From Hoylesella timonensis S9-PR14 (GTDB lineage Bacteria; Bacteroidota; Bacteroidia; Bacteroidales; Bacteroidaceae): a stretch of 64,000 nt of DNA. The stretch lies in NCBI RefSeq assembly GCF_000762405.1, contig NZ_JRPQ01000141.1:1-64000 (forward strand), in the 5' to 3' direction. Shown one piece after another: positions 16,587 to 25,794 of the stretch. The notes beneath the pieces are model-generated. The model searched no databases. It had not been told where the DNA came from and saw only the letters and a program-made list of their open reading frames with translations. How positions within the stretch are numbered: the stretch's first letter is position 1; each line of letters opens with the position of its first letter. Made by a program: the position numbers and the translations under genes.

Positions 16587-17570
16587 ATGATTTATATTGA
16601 TGTTCCAGAGAAGAATAGGTTAACCAGTTTTTACCTTGCCACCGAAGAATATGTAGCACGACATATTGCCGATAACGAAGATTATTTCTTTATTTGGCAA
16701 GTCCCTCCTACTGTGATGGTTGGACGTAACCAGTTAATAGACAACGAAATAAATTTACCTTATTGCCGAGAAAAAGGTATTCATCTTCTTCGGCGTAAGA
16801 GTGGTGGAGGATGTATTTATGTAGACGAGGGTTGCTTGCTGTTCTCGTATATTACTCACAATGATCAAGTAAATCTTGTTTTCACCCAGTACATCGACCG
16901 CATTGTGCAAATGCTACGACAACTTGGAATAAATGCCGAAGCAGGAGGCAGAAACGACATTTTGATTGATGGGAAGAAGGTTTCGGGAAATGCTTTCTAT
17001 CATGTTCCCCAGTGGAGCATCGTACATGGCACCATGCTCTACGACACCAATCTTCAGAATATGGTGGCAAGTATCACGCCAAGTCAACAGAAGTTAAACA
17101 GTAAAGGCGTGCAAAGCGTTCGCCAACATATTGCCTTGCTCAAAGATTATACCACACTCTCCATAGAAGAAGTGAAGCGTCAAACGAAGGAGTTTCTATG
17201 CACCTCCTCCCTCACCCTTACAGAGAAGGACATCAAGGGCATTGAAGAGATAGAGCAAGACTACCTGTCGGATGAGTTCACCTATGGCAACAACCCGCGC
17301 TACACCATGACCAAAAAGCAGCGCATTGAGAATGTGGGCGAATTGGAGGTGCTTATGGAACTCAAGAACAACGTTATCAAGCACGTGAACATCATGGGAG
17401 ATTATTTCCTGACGGGCGATCTTGACAATGCTATCTTGAAACCATTGCAAAACATCCCATACACCAAGCAAGCCGTAGAAGCGGCTTTACCCGAGCAAGT
17501 GAACCACATCATTAGAAACTTGAACAAGGCACAATTGGTCAACTTGATTGTAGATCCGCCAAAACAATAA
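16587..17570 (+). CDS. lplA: Lipoate-protein ligase
   Basis: A 327-residue ligase that activates lipoate with ATP and attaches it to a lysine of lipoyl-domain proteins. Diagnostic motifs are the RRKSGGGC loop (69-76) that binds lipoyl-AMP and the KVSGNAFYH motif with the catalytic lysine Lys131. The C-terminal accessory domain (about 245-327) is present, so the protein is full length for the LplA type. It is encoded just upstream of gcvT and gcvH, whose product GcvH needs lipoylation, so H-protein is the obvious substrate. The gap to gcvT is 63 bp with no clear promoter, which suggests one transcript. Confidence 0.9.
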   Translation: MIYIDVPEKNRLTSFYLATEEYVARHIADNEDYFFIWQVPPTVMVGRNQLIDNEINLPYCREKGIHLLRRKSGGGCIYVDEGCLLFSYITHNDQVNLVFTQYIDRIVQMLRQLGINAEAGGRNDILIDGKKVSGNAFYHVPQWSIVHGTMLYDTNLQNMVASITPSQQKLNSKGVQSVRQHIALLKDYTTLSIEEVKRQTKEFLCTSSLTLTEKDIKGIEEIEQDYLSDEFTYGNNPRYTMTKKQRIENVGELEVLMELKNNVIKHVNIMGDYFLTGDLDNAILKPLQNIPYTKQAVEAALPEQVNHIIRNLNKAQLVNLIVDPPKQ

Positions 17571-17633
17571 CAATAGAATGGCACTTTTTAACCGCTAATA
17601 ATAAATCTATGTATAAACCTAAATTTATAAAAT

Positions 17634-18716
17634 ATGGAAAATAAACGAACTTGTCTGCATGACAGACATGTAGCCTTGGGTGCTTTAATGCAGCCATTTG
17701 GTGGCTACGACATGCCTATCCAGTATTCATCTATCATTGAAGAGCATAATGCTGTGCGCCAACACTGTGGCGTTTTCGATGTTTCCCACATGGGCGAAGT
17801 TTACATTACAGGGAAAGATGCAGAAAAATATGTGAACTACATCTTTACCAATGATGTCACTAATGCTCCCCTAAACAGCATCTTTTATGGAATGATGCTC
17901 TATCCTGACGGAGGAACCGTAGACGACTTGTTGGTTTACAAGATGGGCGAAAACGAATTTTTCTTAGTCATCAATGCCGCCAACACCGACAAAGACGTAG
18001 AATGGATACGTCAGCACGCAGAAGGTTACGATATAACCATTGACCATTGCTCAGACTATTACAGTCAGTTGGCAATTCAAGGACCAGAGGCAGAAAGCGT
18101 TGTGGAAGAAGTATTACACCTGTCTTGCAAAGATTTGGCGTTTTACGAAGCAAAGACAATAGACGTCAATGGTGAGCAAATTATTGTAAGTCGCACTGGT
18201 TATACAGGAGAAGACGGCTTCGAGATATATGGTTCACAAGCTTATATCGTTCGGGCATGGGATGCTTTAATGGAGAGCAAACGTTGTACACCTTGCGGTT
18301 TGGGCTGTCGTGACACTTTGCGCTTTGAGGCAGGTCTTCCTCTCTACGGAATGGAGTTATCTAAGGACATCACACCAGTAATGTCAGGACTAAGCATGTT
18401 CTGCAAGTTAGATAAGCCCGAATTCATAGGAAAGGAAACTATCGCCAAGCAAAAAGAAGAAAAACCAAAGCAAAAAGTCATTGGACTGGAATTAGAGGGG
18501 AAAGCCATTCCTCGCCATGGGTATCCCGTTATGAAAGACGGAAAGCAGGTAGGTGTTATCACTACAGGCTATCACTCTATCAGCTTGGATAAAAGTTTGG
18601 CATTTGCCTTAGTAGATTTGGAACATTCTAAACTTGGTACAGAACTGGAAGTTCAAATTAGAAAGAAAACATTCCCCTGTGTAGTTGTCAAGAAGAGATT
18701 TCTCAACAAACATTAG
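17634..18716 (+). CDS. gcvT: Glycine cleavage system T-protein (aminomethyltransferase)
   Basis: A 360-residue tetrahydrofolate-dependent aminomethyltransferase. It takes the aminomethyl group carried by lipoylated H-protein, releases ammonia and forms 5,10-methylene-tetrahydrofolate. Family signatures include the N-terminal GGYDMPIQY, the GVFDVSHMGE stretch (around residues 45-54), SRTGYTGEDGFEIY in the middle, and the C-terminal barrel with GVITTGYHSISLDKSLAFALV. Length is normal. It is followed by a 104-bp gap containing a hairpin before gcvH. Confidence 0.95.
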   Translation: MENKRTCLHDRHVALGALMQPFGGYDMPIQYSSIIEEHNAVRQHCGVFDVSHMGEVYITGKDAEKYVNYIFTNDVTNAPLNSIFYGMMLYPDGGTVDDLLVYKMGENEFFLVINAANTDKDVEWIRQHAEGYDITIDHCSDYYSQLAIQGPEAESVVEEVLHLSCKDLAFYEAKTIDVNGEQIIVSRTGYTGEDGFEIYGSQAYIVRAWDALMESKRCTPCGLGCRDTLRFEAGLPLYGMELSKDITPVMSGLSMFCKLDKPEFIGKETIAKQKEEKPKQKVIGLELEGKAIPRHGYPVMKDGKQVGVITTGYHSISLDKSLAFALVDLEHSKLGTELEVQIRKKTFPCVVVKKRFLNKH

Positions 18717-18733
18717 AAAAGCGAATACGTTTA

Positions 18734-18772
18734 ATGAAAATCTGTGACGATGACTATCACAGCATGTTTCAT
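18734..18772 (+). other. Intercistronic hairpin between gcvT and gcvH
   Basis: ATGAAA (18734-18739) pairs with TTTCAT (18767-18772) and, inside, CTGTGA (18742-18747) pairs with TCACAG (18757-18762). There is no T-run, so it is not a standard terminator. It may set relative levels of gcvT and gcvH mRNA by processing or partial attenuation. Confidence 0.45.
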
Positions 18773-18820
18773 CGAATGTAATAAATAACAAAAAATCATC
18801 AAAAAATAAATCAAAAAAAT

Positions 18821-19201
18821 ATGGCAAAAGTAATTGAAGGACTCTATTACAGCGAGTCGCACGAGTATGTAAGAGTAGAAGGTAATATTGGTTATGTTGG
18901 TATCACAGACTATGCACAGCAAGCTTTGGGCAACATTGTTTATGTAGATCTTCCAGAAGTGGATGATGAAATTGAAGCTGGCGACGACTTTGGCGCTGTA
19001 GAGAGCGTGAAAGCTGCAAGCGATTTGGAAAGCCCAGTAAGTGGAACGGTGGTTGAAGTGAATGAAGAACTTGAAGATACACCAGAGAAAATTAACGAAG
19101 ACGCCTTTGAAACTTGGATTATGAAATTGGAGCTGTCTGACAAATCCGAATTGGAGAGCTTGATGGATGCCAAGGCTTATGAAGAATTCTGTAAAAAGTA
19201 A
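18821..19201 (+). CDS. gcvH: Glycine cleavage system H-protein
   Basis: A 126-residue lipoyl carrier protein that shuttles the aminomethyl intermediate between the P-, T- and L-proteins. The lipoylation site is Lys64 within [18 protein letters not shown], exactly the family context. The N-terminal [21 protein letters not shown] and C-terminal acidic helices match GcvH. The ligase that would modify Lys64 is encoded two genes upstream. The gap to gcvPA is 7 bp, so the two are translationally close. Confidence 0.96.
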   Translation: MAKVIEGLYYSESHEYVRVEGNIGYVGITDYAQQALGNIVYVDLPEVDDEIEAGDDFGAVESVKAASDLESPVSGTVVEVNEELEDTPEKINEDAFETWIMKLELSDKSELESLMDAKAYEEFCKK

Positions 19202-19208
19202 TATAGCT

Positions 19209-20525
19209 ATGAATTACAAGTTTTTTCCACATACAGAAGAGAATGTTTCTGATATGTTGGATAAAATTGGTGTAAAATCTCTTGAAGACTTATTCAAAGA
19301 AATTCCAGAAGAAGTGCGTTTTCGTGGTGAATACGACATTCCTGGAGCAAAAAGTGAAATAGAGATTCGCCAGTTTTTTAATCAATTAGGAGCAAAAAAC
19401 CAACGACTCACTTGCTTTGCTGGTGCTGGCGTGTACGATCATTACACACCATCGGCAGTTCCATCCTTGGTGAGTCGCTCAGAATTTTTAACCAGCTATA
19501 CCCCTTATCAAGCAGAAGTATCACAAGGAACACTTCATTATATCTTTGAATTTCAAAGTATGATGGCAGAGTTGACGGGTATGGATGTATCCAATGCGTC
19601 TATGTACGACGGTTCTACTGCCACAGCAGAAGCTGTGGTGATGGCGAAAGCGAACCATAAAAAGGCAAATAAAGTACTCATTTCTGAAACAGTAGACCCA
19701 AAAATTCTTTCTGTTATCAAGACTTATGCACATTTTCAACAGATAGATATTGAAATGATAGCAGAACGGGAAGGCATTACCGACCAAGAAGATTTGGAAC
19801 AGAAATTAGCTGAAGGTGGCGTTGCTGGTGTGGTTGTACAATATCCCAATTACTATGGCATTGTAGAAGATTATACAGGTGTAGCAGACAAGTGCCATGA
19901 ACAAAAGGCATTGTTCATCATGAACAGCAATCCTTCTGATTTGGCATTGCTCAAAACACCAGGAGAATTGGGCGCAGACATCGCTGTTGGCGAAGCTCAA
20001 TCGTTGGGTATTCCCATGGGATGGGGTGGTCCGTATGTAGGATATATGTGCTGTACGGATAAACTTGTGCGCAAGATGCCAGGACGTATCGTTGGGAAAA
20101 CCATCGATGAAGAAGGTCAACGTGTGTTTGTCCTCACGCTACAAGCACGCGAACAACACATCCGCCGACAGAAAGCAACATCAAATATCTGTTCGAATCA
20201 ATCATTAATGGCACTTTGGGCAACGATATACCTTTCTTTAATGGGTAAAGAAGGATTGAAAGAAGCTGCACAATTGTCTTATGACGGTGCACATTATCTA
20301 TGTGAACAGTTATTGAAAACAGGACATTTCACATTGGCTTACAATCAGCCTTTCTTCAATGAATTTTGCGTGAAGTATGACGGTAACATCCAAGAACTTC
20401 AACAACGATTCATTGAAAATGGCATCTTTGGTGGTATACAAGTTGGTGATGACATGCTCATGTTGGCTGTAACCGAAAAGAGAACAAAGGACGAAATTGA
20501 TCAACTAATAGAACTCGTGCCATGA
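19209..20525 (+). CDS. gcvPA: Glycine dehydrogenase (decarboxylating) subunit 1
   Basis: A 438-residue N-terminal half of P-protein in the split (two-subunit) form. Together with GcvPB it decarboxylates glycine and loads the aminomethyl group onto H-protein. The start at 19209 (MNYKFFPHTEENV) is preferred because an in-frame ATG 42 bp earlier lies inside gcvH. Conserved stretches include GAGVYDHYTPS, EFQSMMAELTGMDVSNASMYDG and RIVGKTIDEEGQRVFVLTLQAREQ. Its stop overlaps the gcvPB start as ATGA, implying coupled translation. Confidence 0.95.
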   Translation: MNYKFFPHTEENVSDMLDKIGVKSLEDLFKEIPEEVRFRGEYDIPGAKSEIEIRQFFNQLGAKNQRLTCFAGAGVYDHYTPSAVPSLVSRSEFLTSYTPYQAEVSQGTLHYIFEFQSMMAELTGMDVSNASMYDGSTATAEAVVMAKANHKKANKVLISETVDPKILSVIKTYAHFQQIDIEMIAEREGITDQEDLEQKLAEGGVAGVVVQYPNYYGIVEDYTGVADKCHEQKALFIMNSNPSDLALLKTPGELGADIAVGEAQSLGIPMGWGGPYVGYMCCTDKLVRKMPGRIVGKTIDEEGQRVFVLTLQAREQHIRRQKATSNICSNQSLMALWATIYLSLMGKEGLKEAAQLSYDGAHYLCEQLLKTGHFTLAYNQPFFNEFCVKYDGNIQELQQRFIENGIFGGIQVGDDMLMLAVTEKRTKDEIDQLIELVP

Positions 20526-21964
20526 ACCATCAACTATATCATAACTTAATATTTGAACTTTCTCACCCTGGAAGACGTGGATATACGCTTCCTAAGAATG
20601 AATTTGGGCGACATGAAATACCTGCCACATTAAAAAGGACTGTCGATGCCGAGCTTCCAGAGTGTGATGAACTGACAGTAGTGCGCCACTATACCAACCA
20701 TAGTGAGAACAACTTTGGCGTTGACAACGGCTTTTATCCGCTGGGATCGTGTACCATGAAGTACAATCCAACTATCAATGAAGAGATGGCAGCACACCCT
20801 GCATTTGTCAATTTGCATCCACTTCAACCTGCTGAAACAGTGCAAGGCGCAAAAGAAGTGTATGAGAATTTGCAACAAGCCTTATGCGCTTTAACAGGAT
20901 TGTCTCGCTTTACGCTTAATCCATGTGCGGGAGCTCATGGAGAATTAACGGGACTCATGATTATCAGTGCATATCACCAAGCAAACAACGACACGAAGCG
21001 TACCAAGATTATCGTACCCGATTCTGCCCACGGAACAAATCCCGCATCGGCTGCGGTATGTGGATTAGAAGTGGTAGAGGTAAAGAGTACCGCCGATGGA
21101 TTAGTGGATGTAGAGCACCTCAAGACACTCTTAGGAGATGACATTGCTGGAATGATGATGACGAACCCCAACACTTTGGGACTCTTCGAGACACATATTC
21201 CAGAGATTACCAAACTCATTCATGACTGCGGTGGTTTGATGTACTACGATGGAGCAAATCTTAATCCGCTGCTGGGTGAATGTAGACCAGGCGATATGGG
21301 ATTTGATGTGATGCACATCAACTTGCATAAGACATTCTCTACCCCACATGGAGGCGGCGGTCCAGGCTCTGGTCCTGTGGGTGTTTGCGAGAAATTGGTA
21401 GATTTCTTACCCACCAATAATTGTGCGACCAATGCAAAAGGGCATTTTACCATTACGGTTCATCCTTATCACGGACATTTCCTCACCTATATGAGAGCCT
21501 ACACTTACATCCTCACCTTAGGCAAGGAAAATATCAAGATGGTAGGACCTTATGCCACATTGAACGCCAACTACATCAAAGAATGCTTGAAAGACGTTTA
21601 CAAACTTCCCATAGACACCATTTGCAAGCATGAGTTTGTGTTTGATGGCCTTATGGACAAGAGCACAGGAGTAACCACGATGGACGTTGCTAAGCGTTTA
21701 TTAGACCATGGTTTCCATGCTCCGACGATCTATTTCCCATTGCTTTTCCACGAGGCAATGATGATAGAACCTACCGAAAACGAAAGCAAGGAAACGCTGG
21801 ATGCATTCATAGAGGTGATGCGCAAGATTGCCGACGAGGCAAAGAACGACCCTGAAATCGTGAAAAGTGCACCCCAAGAAACACCTATTAAGCGTGTGAA
21901 CGATGTGGAAGCAGCCAAGCATCCTATACTTACCTTTAAGCAATTGATCGATGACAACAACTGA
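20522..21964 (+). CDS. gcvPB: Glycine dehydrogenase (decarboxylating) subunit 2
   Basis: A 480-residue PLP-binding half of the split P-protein. The pyridoxal-phosphate lysine is Lys270 in HINLHKTFSTPHGGGGPGSG, followed by the glycine-rich loop of the family. Other conserved parts are the PLGSCTMKYNP stretch near residue 73 and PDSAHGTNPASA near 166. It overlaps gcvPA upstream by 4 bp and lpd downstream by 14 bp, so the three are co-translated. It needs PLP, which the pdxST genes further along could supply. Confidence 0.96.
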   Translation: MNHQLYHNLIFELSHPGRRGYTLPKNEFGRHEIPATLKRTVDAELPECDELTVVRHYTNHSENNFGVDNGFYPLGSCTMKYNPTINEEMAAHPAFVNLHPLQPAETVQGAKEVYENLQQALCALTGLSRFTLNPCAGAHGELTGLMIISAYHQANNDTKRTKIIVPDSAHGTNPASAAVCGLEVVEVKSTADGLVDVEHLKTLLGDDIAGMMMTNPNTLGLFETHIPEITKLIHDCGGLMYYDGANLNPLLGECRPGDMGFDVMHINLHKTFSTPHGGGGPGSGPVGVCEKLVDFLPTNNCATNAKGHFTITVHPYHGHFLTYMRAYTYILTLGKENIKMVGPYATLNANYIKECLKDVYKLPIDTICKHEFVFDGLMDKSTGVTTMDVAKRLLDHGFHAPTIYFPLLFHEAMMIEPTENESKETLDAFIEVMRKIADEAKNDPEIVKSAPQETPIKRVNDVEAAKHPILTFKQLIDDNN

Positions 21965-23255
21965 TTTAATCATCATTGGAAGTGGTCCTGGAGGCTATCG
22001 CGCAGCTGATTATGCTGCGAAGAATGGCCTTCAGGTCATCATCTTCGAAGCCTTAGAAGCGGGCGGGACGTGTCTTAATTTTGGATGTATCCCAACCAAA
22101 TGTTTAGCACACGATGCCTCTAAAGAAGAAAAACCTGCCTTCGAACAGGTGATGGCAAGAAAAAATGAAGCTATCCAGCAATTGAAAGCAGGAGTAGAGA
22201 CATTGCTTTCCCAGCCTAACATTACATTGGTGCACGCCAAGGCTTCTTTTAAGGACGCTAAAACCATTGTTGCCAACGGAGAGGAATATGCCGCAAAATA
22301 CGTCATCATAGCCTCTGGATCGCAAGCAAAAGTACCGCCTATCGAGGGTATTGTTTACAATCCTCACGGAAATTCTAATGTCCTTACCTCTACAGAATTG
22401 CTTTCCATCGATCACATCCCTGAAAAGTTGTGTATCGTAGGAGCTGGTGTCATTGGTATGGAGTTTGCCTCTGCCTTCGCACAGTTCGGCAGTCAGGTAA
22501 CGGTAGTCGAATTCATGAAGGAATGCTTACCGACATTAGACAGCGATATTGCAAAGCGATTAAGAAAATGTTTGGCAAAGACAGGCATTCAGTTCTATTT
22601 GCAAGCCGCAGTGAAGAAAGTAGAAAATGGCAAAATATACTTTGAACAAAAAGGAAAAGAGCAAAGTGTAGAAGCGGATACTATCCTTATTGCAACTGGA
22701 CGGGCAGCCAATATCGAAGGGCTAAACCTTGATGCCGCTGGGATTGCCTACGACAGAAAAGGCATTTTAGTCAATGACAATATGGAAACATCCGTCAGTG
22801 GTATTTATGCCATTGGCGATGTGAATGGACGACAAATGTTAGCACACGCTGCCACATTCCAAGGAATGAGAGCCATCAATCACATACTTGGCAAAGACGA
22901 TAACATTCGATTCGACATCATGCCCGCTGCCGTATTCACCTATCCTGAAGCCGCTTGCGTAGGCAAGACCGAAGATTCATGCAAGGCAGAGAACATAGCA
23001 TACAAGACTAAGAAAGGCTACTATCGTGCAAACGGTCGTGCGCTTTCTATTGAAGAAACCGAAGGAATGGTGAAACTCATCACAGATGAGGAGGACAAGA
23101 TTATTGGATGCCATGTCTATGGTGCTCATGCAGCAGAACTTGTTCAAGAAGTTTCGGCGTTGATGAACTTGAATATCAAGCTCAATCAGCTGAAGGATAT
23201 TATTCACACCCACCCCACTTTGGGTGAAATCTTGCAAGATATCGCAATAGGCTAA
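21951..23255 (+). CDS. lpdA: Dihydrolipoyl dehydrogenase (L-protein / E3)
   Basis: A 434-residue flavoprotein that reoxidises the dihydrolipoyl arm of GcvH with NAD+. The FAD motif GSGPGGY sits at 10-16. The redox-active disulfide is Cys41-Cys46 in GGTCLNFGCIPTK. A second nucleotide motif (GAGVIGMEFA) lies near 165. The C-terminal dimer domain ends with the catalytic HTHPTLGE. It is somewhat shorter than typical E3 (about 465-475 residues), mainly in surface loops. Overlap with gcvPB ties it to glycine cleavage rather than to a pyruvate dehydrogenase complex. Confidence 0.94.
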   Translation: MTTTDLIIIGSGPGGYRAADYAAKNGLQVIIFEALEAGGTCLNFGCIPTKCLAHDASKEEKPAFEQVMARKNEAIQQLKAGVETLLSQPNITLVHAKASFKDAKTIVANGEEYAAKYVIIASGSQAKVPPIEGIVYNPHGNSNVLTSTELLSIDHIPEKLCIVGAGVIGMEFASAFAQFGSQVTVVEFMKECLPTLDSDIAKRLRKCLAKTGIQFYLQAAVKKVENGKIYFEQKGKEQSVEADTILIATGRAANIEGLNLDAAGIAYDRKGILVNDNMETSVSGIYAIGDVNGRQMLAHAATFQGMRAINHILGKDDNIRFDIMPAAVFTYPEAACVGKTEDSCKAENIAYKTKKGYYRANGRALSIEETEGMVKLITDEEDKIIGCHVYGAHAAELVQEVSALMNLNIKLNQLKDIIHTHPTLGEILQDIAIG

Positions 23256-23280
23256 AAGCCTTGTCACGAATATCTTTACA

Positions 23281-23360
23281 AAGTTGGAAGATTGTGTTGC
23301 ATAGTTGGGCTATCGCCTATTGATGATAGCCCAGCTAATCCACATCCTTCCAACTTTTTT
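23281..23360 (+). terminator. Branched intrinsic terminator of the gcv operon
   Basis: An outer perfect 10-bp stem AAGTTGGAAG (23281-23290) with CTTCCAACTT (23347-23356) encloses a second 12-bp stem (23303-23314 with 23325-23336, core GGGCTATC/GATAGCCC). A T-run follows. The Y-shaped fold is unusual for a terminator. Confidence 0.8.
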
Positions 23361-23417
23361 ATTTGGCACATTATTTGCATTATCTTTTATGCGAATTCAT
23401 AAAAACATTATTATACA

Positions 23418-25472
23418 ATGCAAAAAGGTAATATTGGGGTTACAACAGAGAATATCTTCCCCGTTATTAAAAAGTTTCTCTATTCTGATCACGAGATATT
23501 TCTTCGAGAGTTAGTGAGCAATGCCGTTGACGCTACTCAAAAGTTGAAAACTCTTTCAAAACAAGGAGATTTCAAAGGCGAAGAAGGAGATTTGACCATT
23601 CACATTAAGTTAGACAAAGAAAAAGGCACATTAACAATCAGCGATCGTGGTATTGGTATGAACGCTGAGGAAATAGACAAATACATCAACCAAATAGCTT
23701 TTTCGGGTGTAAACGACTTCATGGAGAAGTATAAAGAGAATGCCAATGGCATTATTGGACACTTCGGATTAGGTTTCTACTCTGCCTTTATGGTTAGTAA
23801 GAAAGTAGAAATTATTACCAAAAGCCATAGGGAAAAAGAGAAAGCTGTGAAATGGAGTTGCGACGGCAGCCCAGAATATACCATAGAAGAGACTGAAAAG
23901 GCTGACCGTGGAAGCGATATCGTGCTTTATATCGATGACGACTGCAAAGATTTTTTGGAAGAACAGCGCATCCAAACACTACTCAACAAGTATTGTAAGT
24001 TCTTGCCTATTCCAATAGCTTTTGGCAAAAAAACAGAGTGGAAAGACGGCAAACAGGTTGAAACCGCAGAAGACAATGTCATTAATGATACCGAACCATT
24101 GTGGACAAAAGCTCCTTCTACATTAAAGGACGAGGACTATAAGAATTTTTATCGCACCCTCTACCCCATGCAGGACGAACCACTGTTCTGGATACACCTC
24201 AATGTGGATTATCCGTTTAACCTCACTGGTATCCTTTATTTCCCAAAGGTAAAGTCGAACATTGAGCTGCAACCCAACAAAATACAATTGTACAGCAATC
24301 AGGTCTTCGTCACAGATCAGGTAGAAGGTATTGTACCACAGTTCCTTACCCTGTTGCATGGCGTTATCGATTCTCCCGACATTCCATTGAATGTGAGCCG
24401 CAGCTATCTTCAAAGTGATGCTAACGTAAAAAAGATTTCAACCTATATCACCAAGAAAGTAGCCGATCGCTTGCAATCTATCTTCAAAGAAGACCGTAAA
24501 AATTACGAAGAGAAGTGGGACGACCTCAAGATATTTATCAACTACGGCATGCTCTCTCAAGAAGATTTCTATGACCGTGCTAAAGACTTTGCCCTATTCA
24601 AGGACGTAGATGGCAAATACTTTACCTTTGATGAATACCGCACCCTTATTAAGGATAACCAAACAGATAAAGACGGACAACTCATCTATCTTTACGCAAC
24701 CAACAAGGATGAACAATACACGTACATAGAGTCAGCAAAGAACAAGGGCTACAGCGTCCTACTCTTTGACGGACAATTGGATGTTGCAACGGTATCCATG
24801 TTTGAACAAAAGTTTGAAAAGAGCCGATTTAGTCGTGTAGACGGAGACATCATCGATCGTATCATTGTAAAAGAAGAGACCAAGGAGTCGAAGTTAGACA
24901 AGAACGATCGTGACAATTTGTCACAAGTTTTCAAATCACAGCTGCCTAAAATCAATCAGGCTGAATTTAATGTAGAGGTGCAAGCTTTAGGCGAATCAGC
25001 CATGCCACTCATCATTACCCAGAGCGAATATATGCGTCGTATGAAGGAGATGAGCAAGTATCAAGCTGGCATGGGCTTCTATGGGAGTATGCCCGATATG
25101 TTTACATTAGTATTGAACAGTGATCACAAACTGATTCAAAATGTACTCGACAATTGCAGCAAAACTACCGCCGATGCCTTGAAACCCATTGAGAGTGAAC
25201 TCAAAGGACAAGAAGCAAGGTTGGCAGCCCTGCATCAGAATCAACAGAAAAAGAAGCCAGAAGAAATAACACAAGAAGAAAAACAAGATGTCGAAAATAC
25301 GCAAAAAGCAATCGATGAGCAGAAACAAAAGAAAGCAGACATCATTGCCAATGCGGCTAAAGACAATAAAATCGTACACCAACTCATAGACTTGGCTTTG
25401 TTACAAAATGGCATGTTGAAGGGAGCTGGTCTCGATAAATTCTTAAAGCGTAGTATTGATTTAATTCGATAA
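23418..25472 (+). CDS. htpG: HSP90-family chaperone HtpG
   Basis: A 684-residue ATP-dependent chaperone. The N-terminal GHKL ATPase domain carries FLRELVSNAVDA (about residues 30-41), DRGIGM and GHFGLGFYSAFMV. The middle domain contains NIELQPNKIQLYSNQVFVTDQ and GVIDSPDIPLNVSRSYLQ. The C-terminal dimerisation domain includes a Lys/Glu/Gln-rich segment (about 595-640, KKKPEEITQEEKQ) typical of Bacteroidota homologues and the reason it is longer than E. coli HtpG (624). It is a single gene between two terminators. I did not find a convincing heat-shock element upstream. Confidence 0.95.
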   Translation: MQKGNIGVTTENIFPVIKKFLYSDHEIFLRELVSNAVDATQKLKTLSKQGDFKGEEGDLTIHIKLDKEKGTLTISDRGIGMNAEEIDKYINQIAFSGVNDFMEKYKENANGIIGHFGLGFYSAFMVSKKVEIITKSHREKEKAVKWSCDGSPEYTIEETEKADRGSDIVLYIDDDCKDFLEEQRIQTLLNKYCKFLPIPIAFGKKTEWKDGKQVETAEDNVINDTEPLWTKAPSTLKDEDYKNFYRTLYPMQDEPLFWIHLNVDYPFNLTGILYFPKVKSNIELQPNKIQLYSNQVFVTDQVEGIVPQFLTLLHGVIDSPDIPLNVSRSYLQSDANVKKISTYITKKVADRLQSIFKEDRKNYEEKWDDLKIFINYGMLSQEDFYDRAKDFALFKDVDGKYFTFDEYRTLIKDNQTDKDGQLIYLYATNKDEQYTYIESAKNKGYSVLLFDGQLDVATVSMFEQKFEKSRFSRVDGDIIDRIIVKEETKESKLDKNDRDNLSQVFKSQLPKINQAEFNVEVQALGESAMPLIITQSEYMRRMKEMSKYQAGMGFYGSMPDMFTLVLNSDHKLIQNVLDNCSKTTADALKPIESELKGQEARLAALHQNQQKKKPEEITQEEKQDVENTQKAIDEQKQKKADIIANAAKDNKIVHQLIDLALLQNGMLKGAGLDKFLKRSIDLIR

Positions 25473-25524
25473 GAAGTTTTTCAAGGCTTAAAACATAGTG
25501 CTGAAAAACCATTTATATGTATTC

Positions 25525-25555
25525 AACGCCACTCACTGCAGTGGCGTTTTTTTAT
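25525..25555 (+). terminator. Intrinsic terminator of htpG
   Basis: AACGCCACT (25525-25533) pairs perfectly with AGTGGCGTT (25540-25548), followed by TTTTTTA. Confidence 0.88.
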
Positions 25556-25581
25556 TTCTTCGAAAAAAAGTTTGGAAAATG

Positions 25582-25613
25582 TTTGGCGTTATCGCAAAAA
25601 CTCCATACCTTTG
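25582..25613 (+). promoter_or_regulatory. Promoter of tRNA-Arg
   Basis: TTTG (25582-25585) and TACCTTTG (25606-25613) are 20 bp apart, a full Bacteroidota promoter, 29 bp upstream of the tRNA 5' end. Confidence 0.8.
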
Positions 25614-25642
25614 CAAACGCAATTACAAAAGTAATGCACTTC

Positions 25643-25716
25643 GGCTCCCTGGCTCAACTGAATAGAGCATCTGACTACGGATCAGAAGGTTGTGGGTTTG
25701 AATCCCGCGGGAGTCA
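25643..25716 (+). tRNA. tRNA-Arg, anticodon ACG
   Basis: A 74-nt cloverleaf. The acceptor stem GGCTCCC pairs with GGGAGTC (one G-U), the D-stem is GCTC/GAGC, the anticodon stem TCTGA/TCAGA holds the loop CTACGGA (anticodon ACG), and the T-stem GTGGG/CCCGC holds the loop TTTGAAT. The 3' CCA is not encoded, so it depends on the nucleotidyltransferase encoded at 49968-51395. Position 19 in the D-loop is A and position 56 in the T-loop is T, where G and C are nearly universal; the two changes would still pair. Own promoter and terminator. Confidence 0.95.
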
Positions 25717-25721
25717 CTATC

Positions 25722-25756
25722 AAGGATGTGTTTTTCAACACATCCTTTTCTTTTTT
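25722..25756 (+). terminator. Intrinsic terminator of tRNA-Arg
   Basis: AAGGATGTGT (25722-25731) pairs perfectly with ACACATCCTT (25738-25747), followed by TTCTTTTTT. Confidence 0.9.
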
Positions 25757-25794
25757 CCCCTCGACAACATGGATTTCCGTACGCTGAATTGAAT

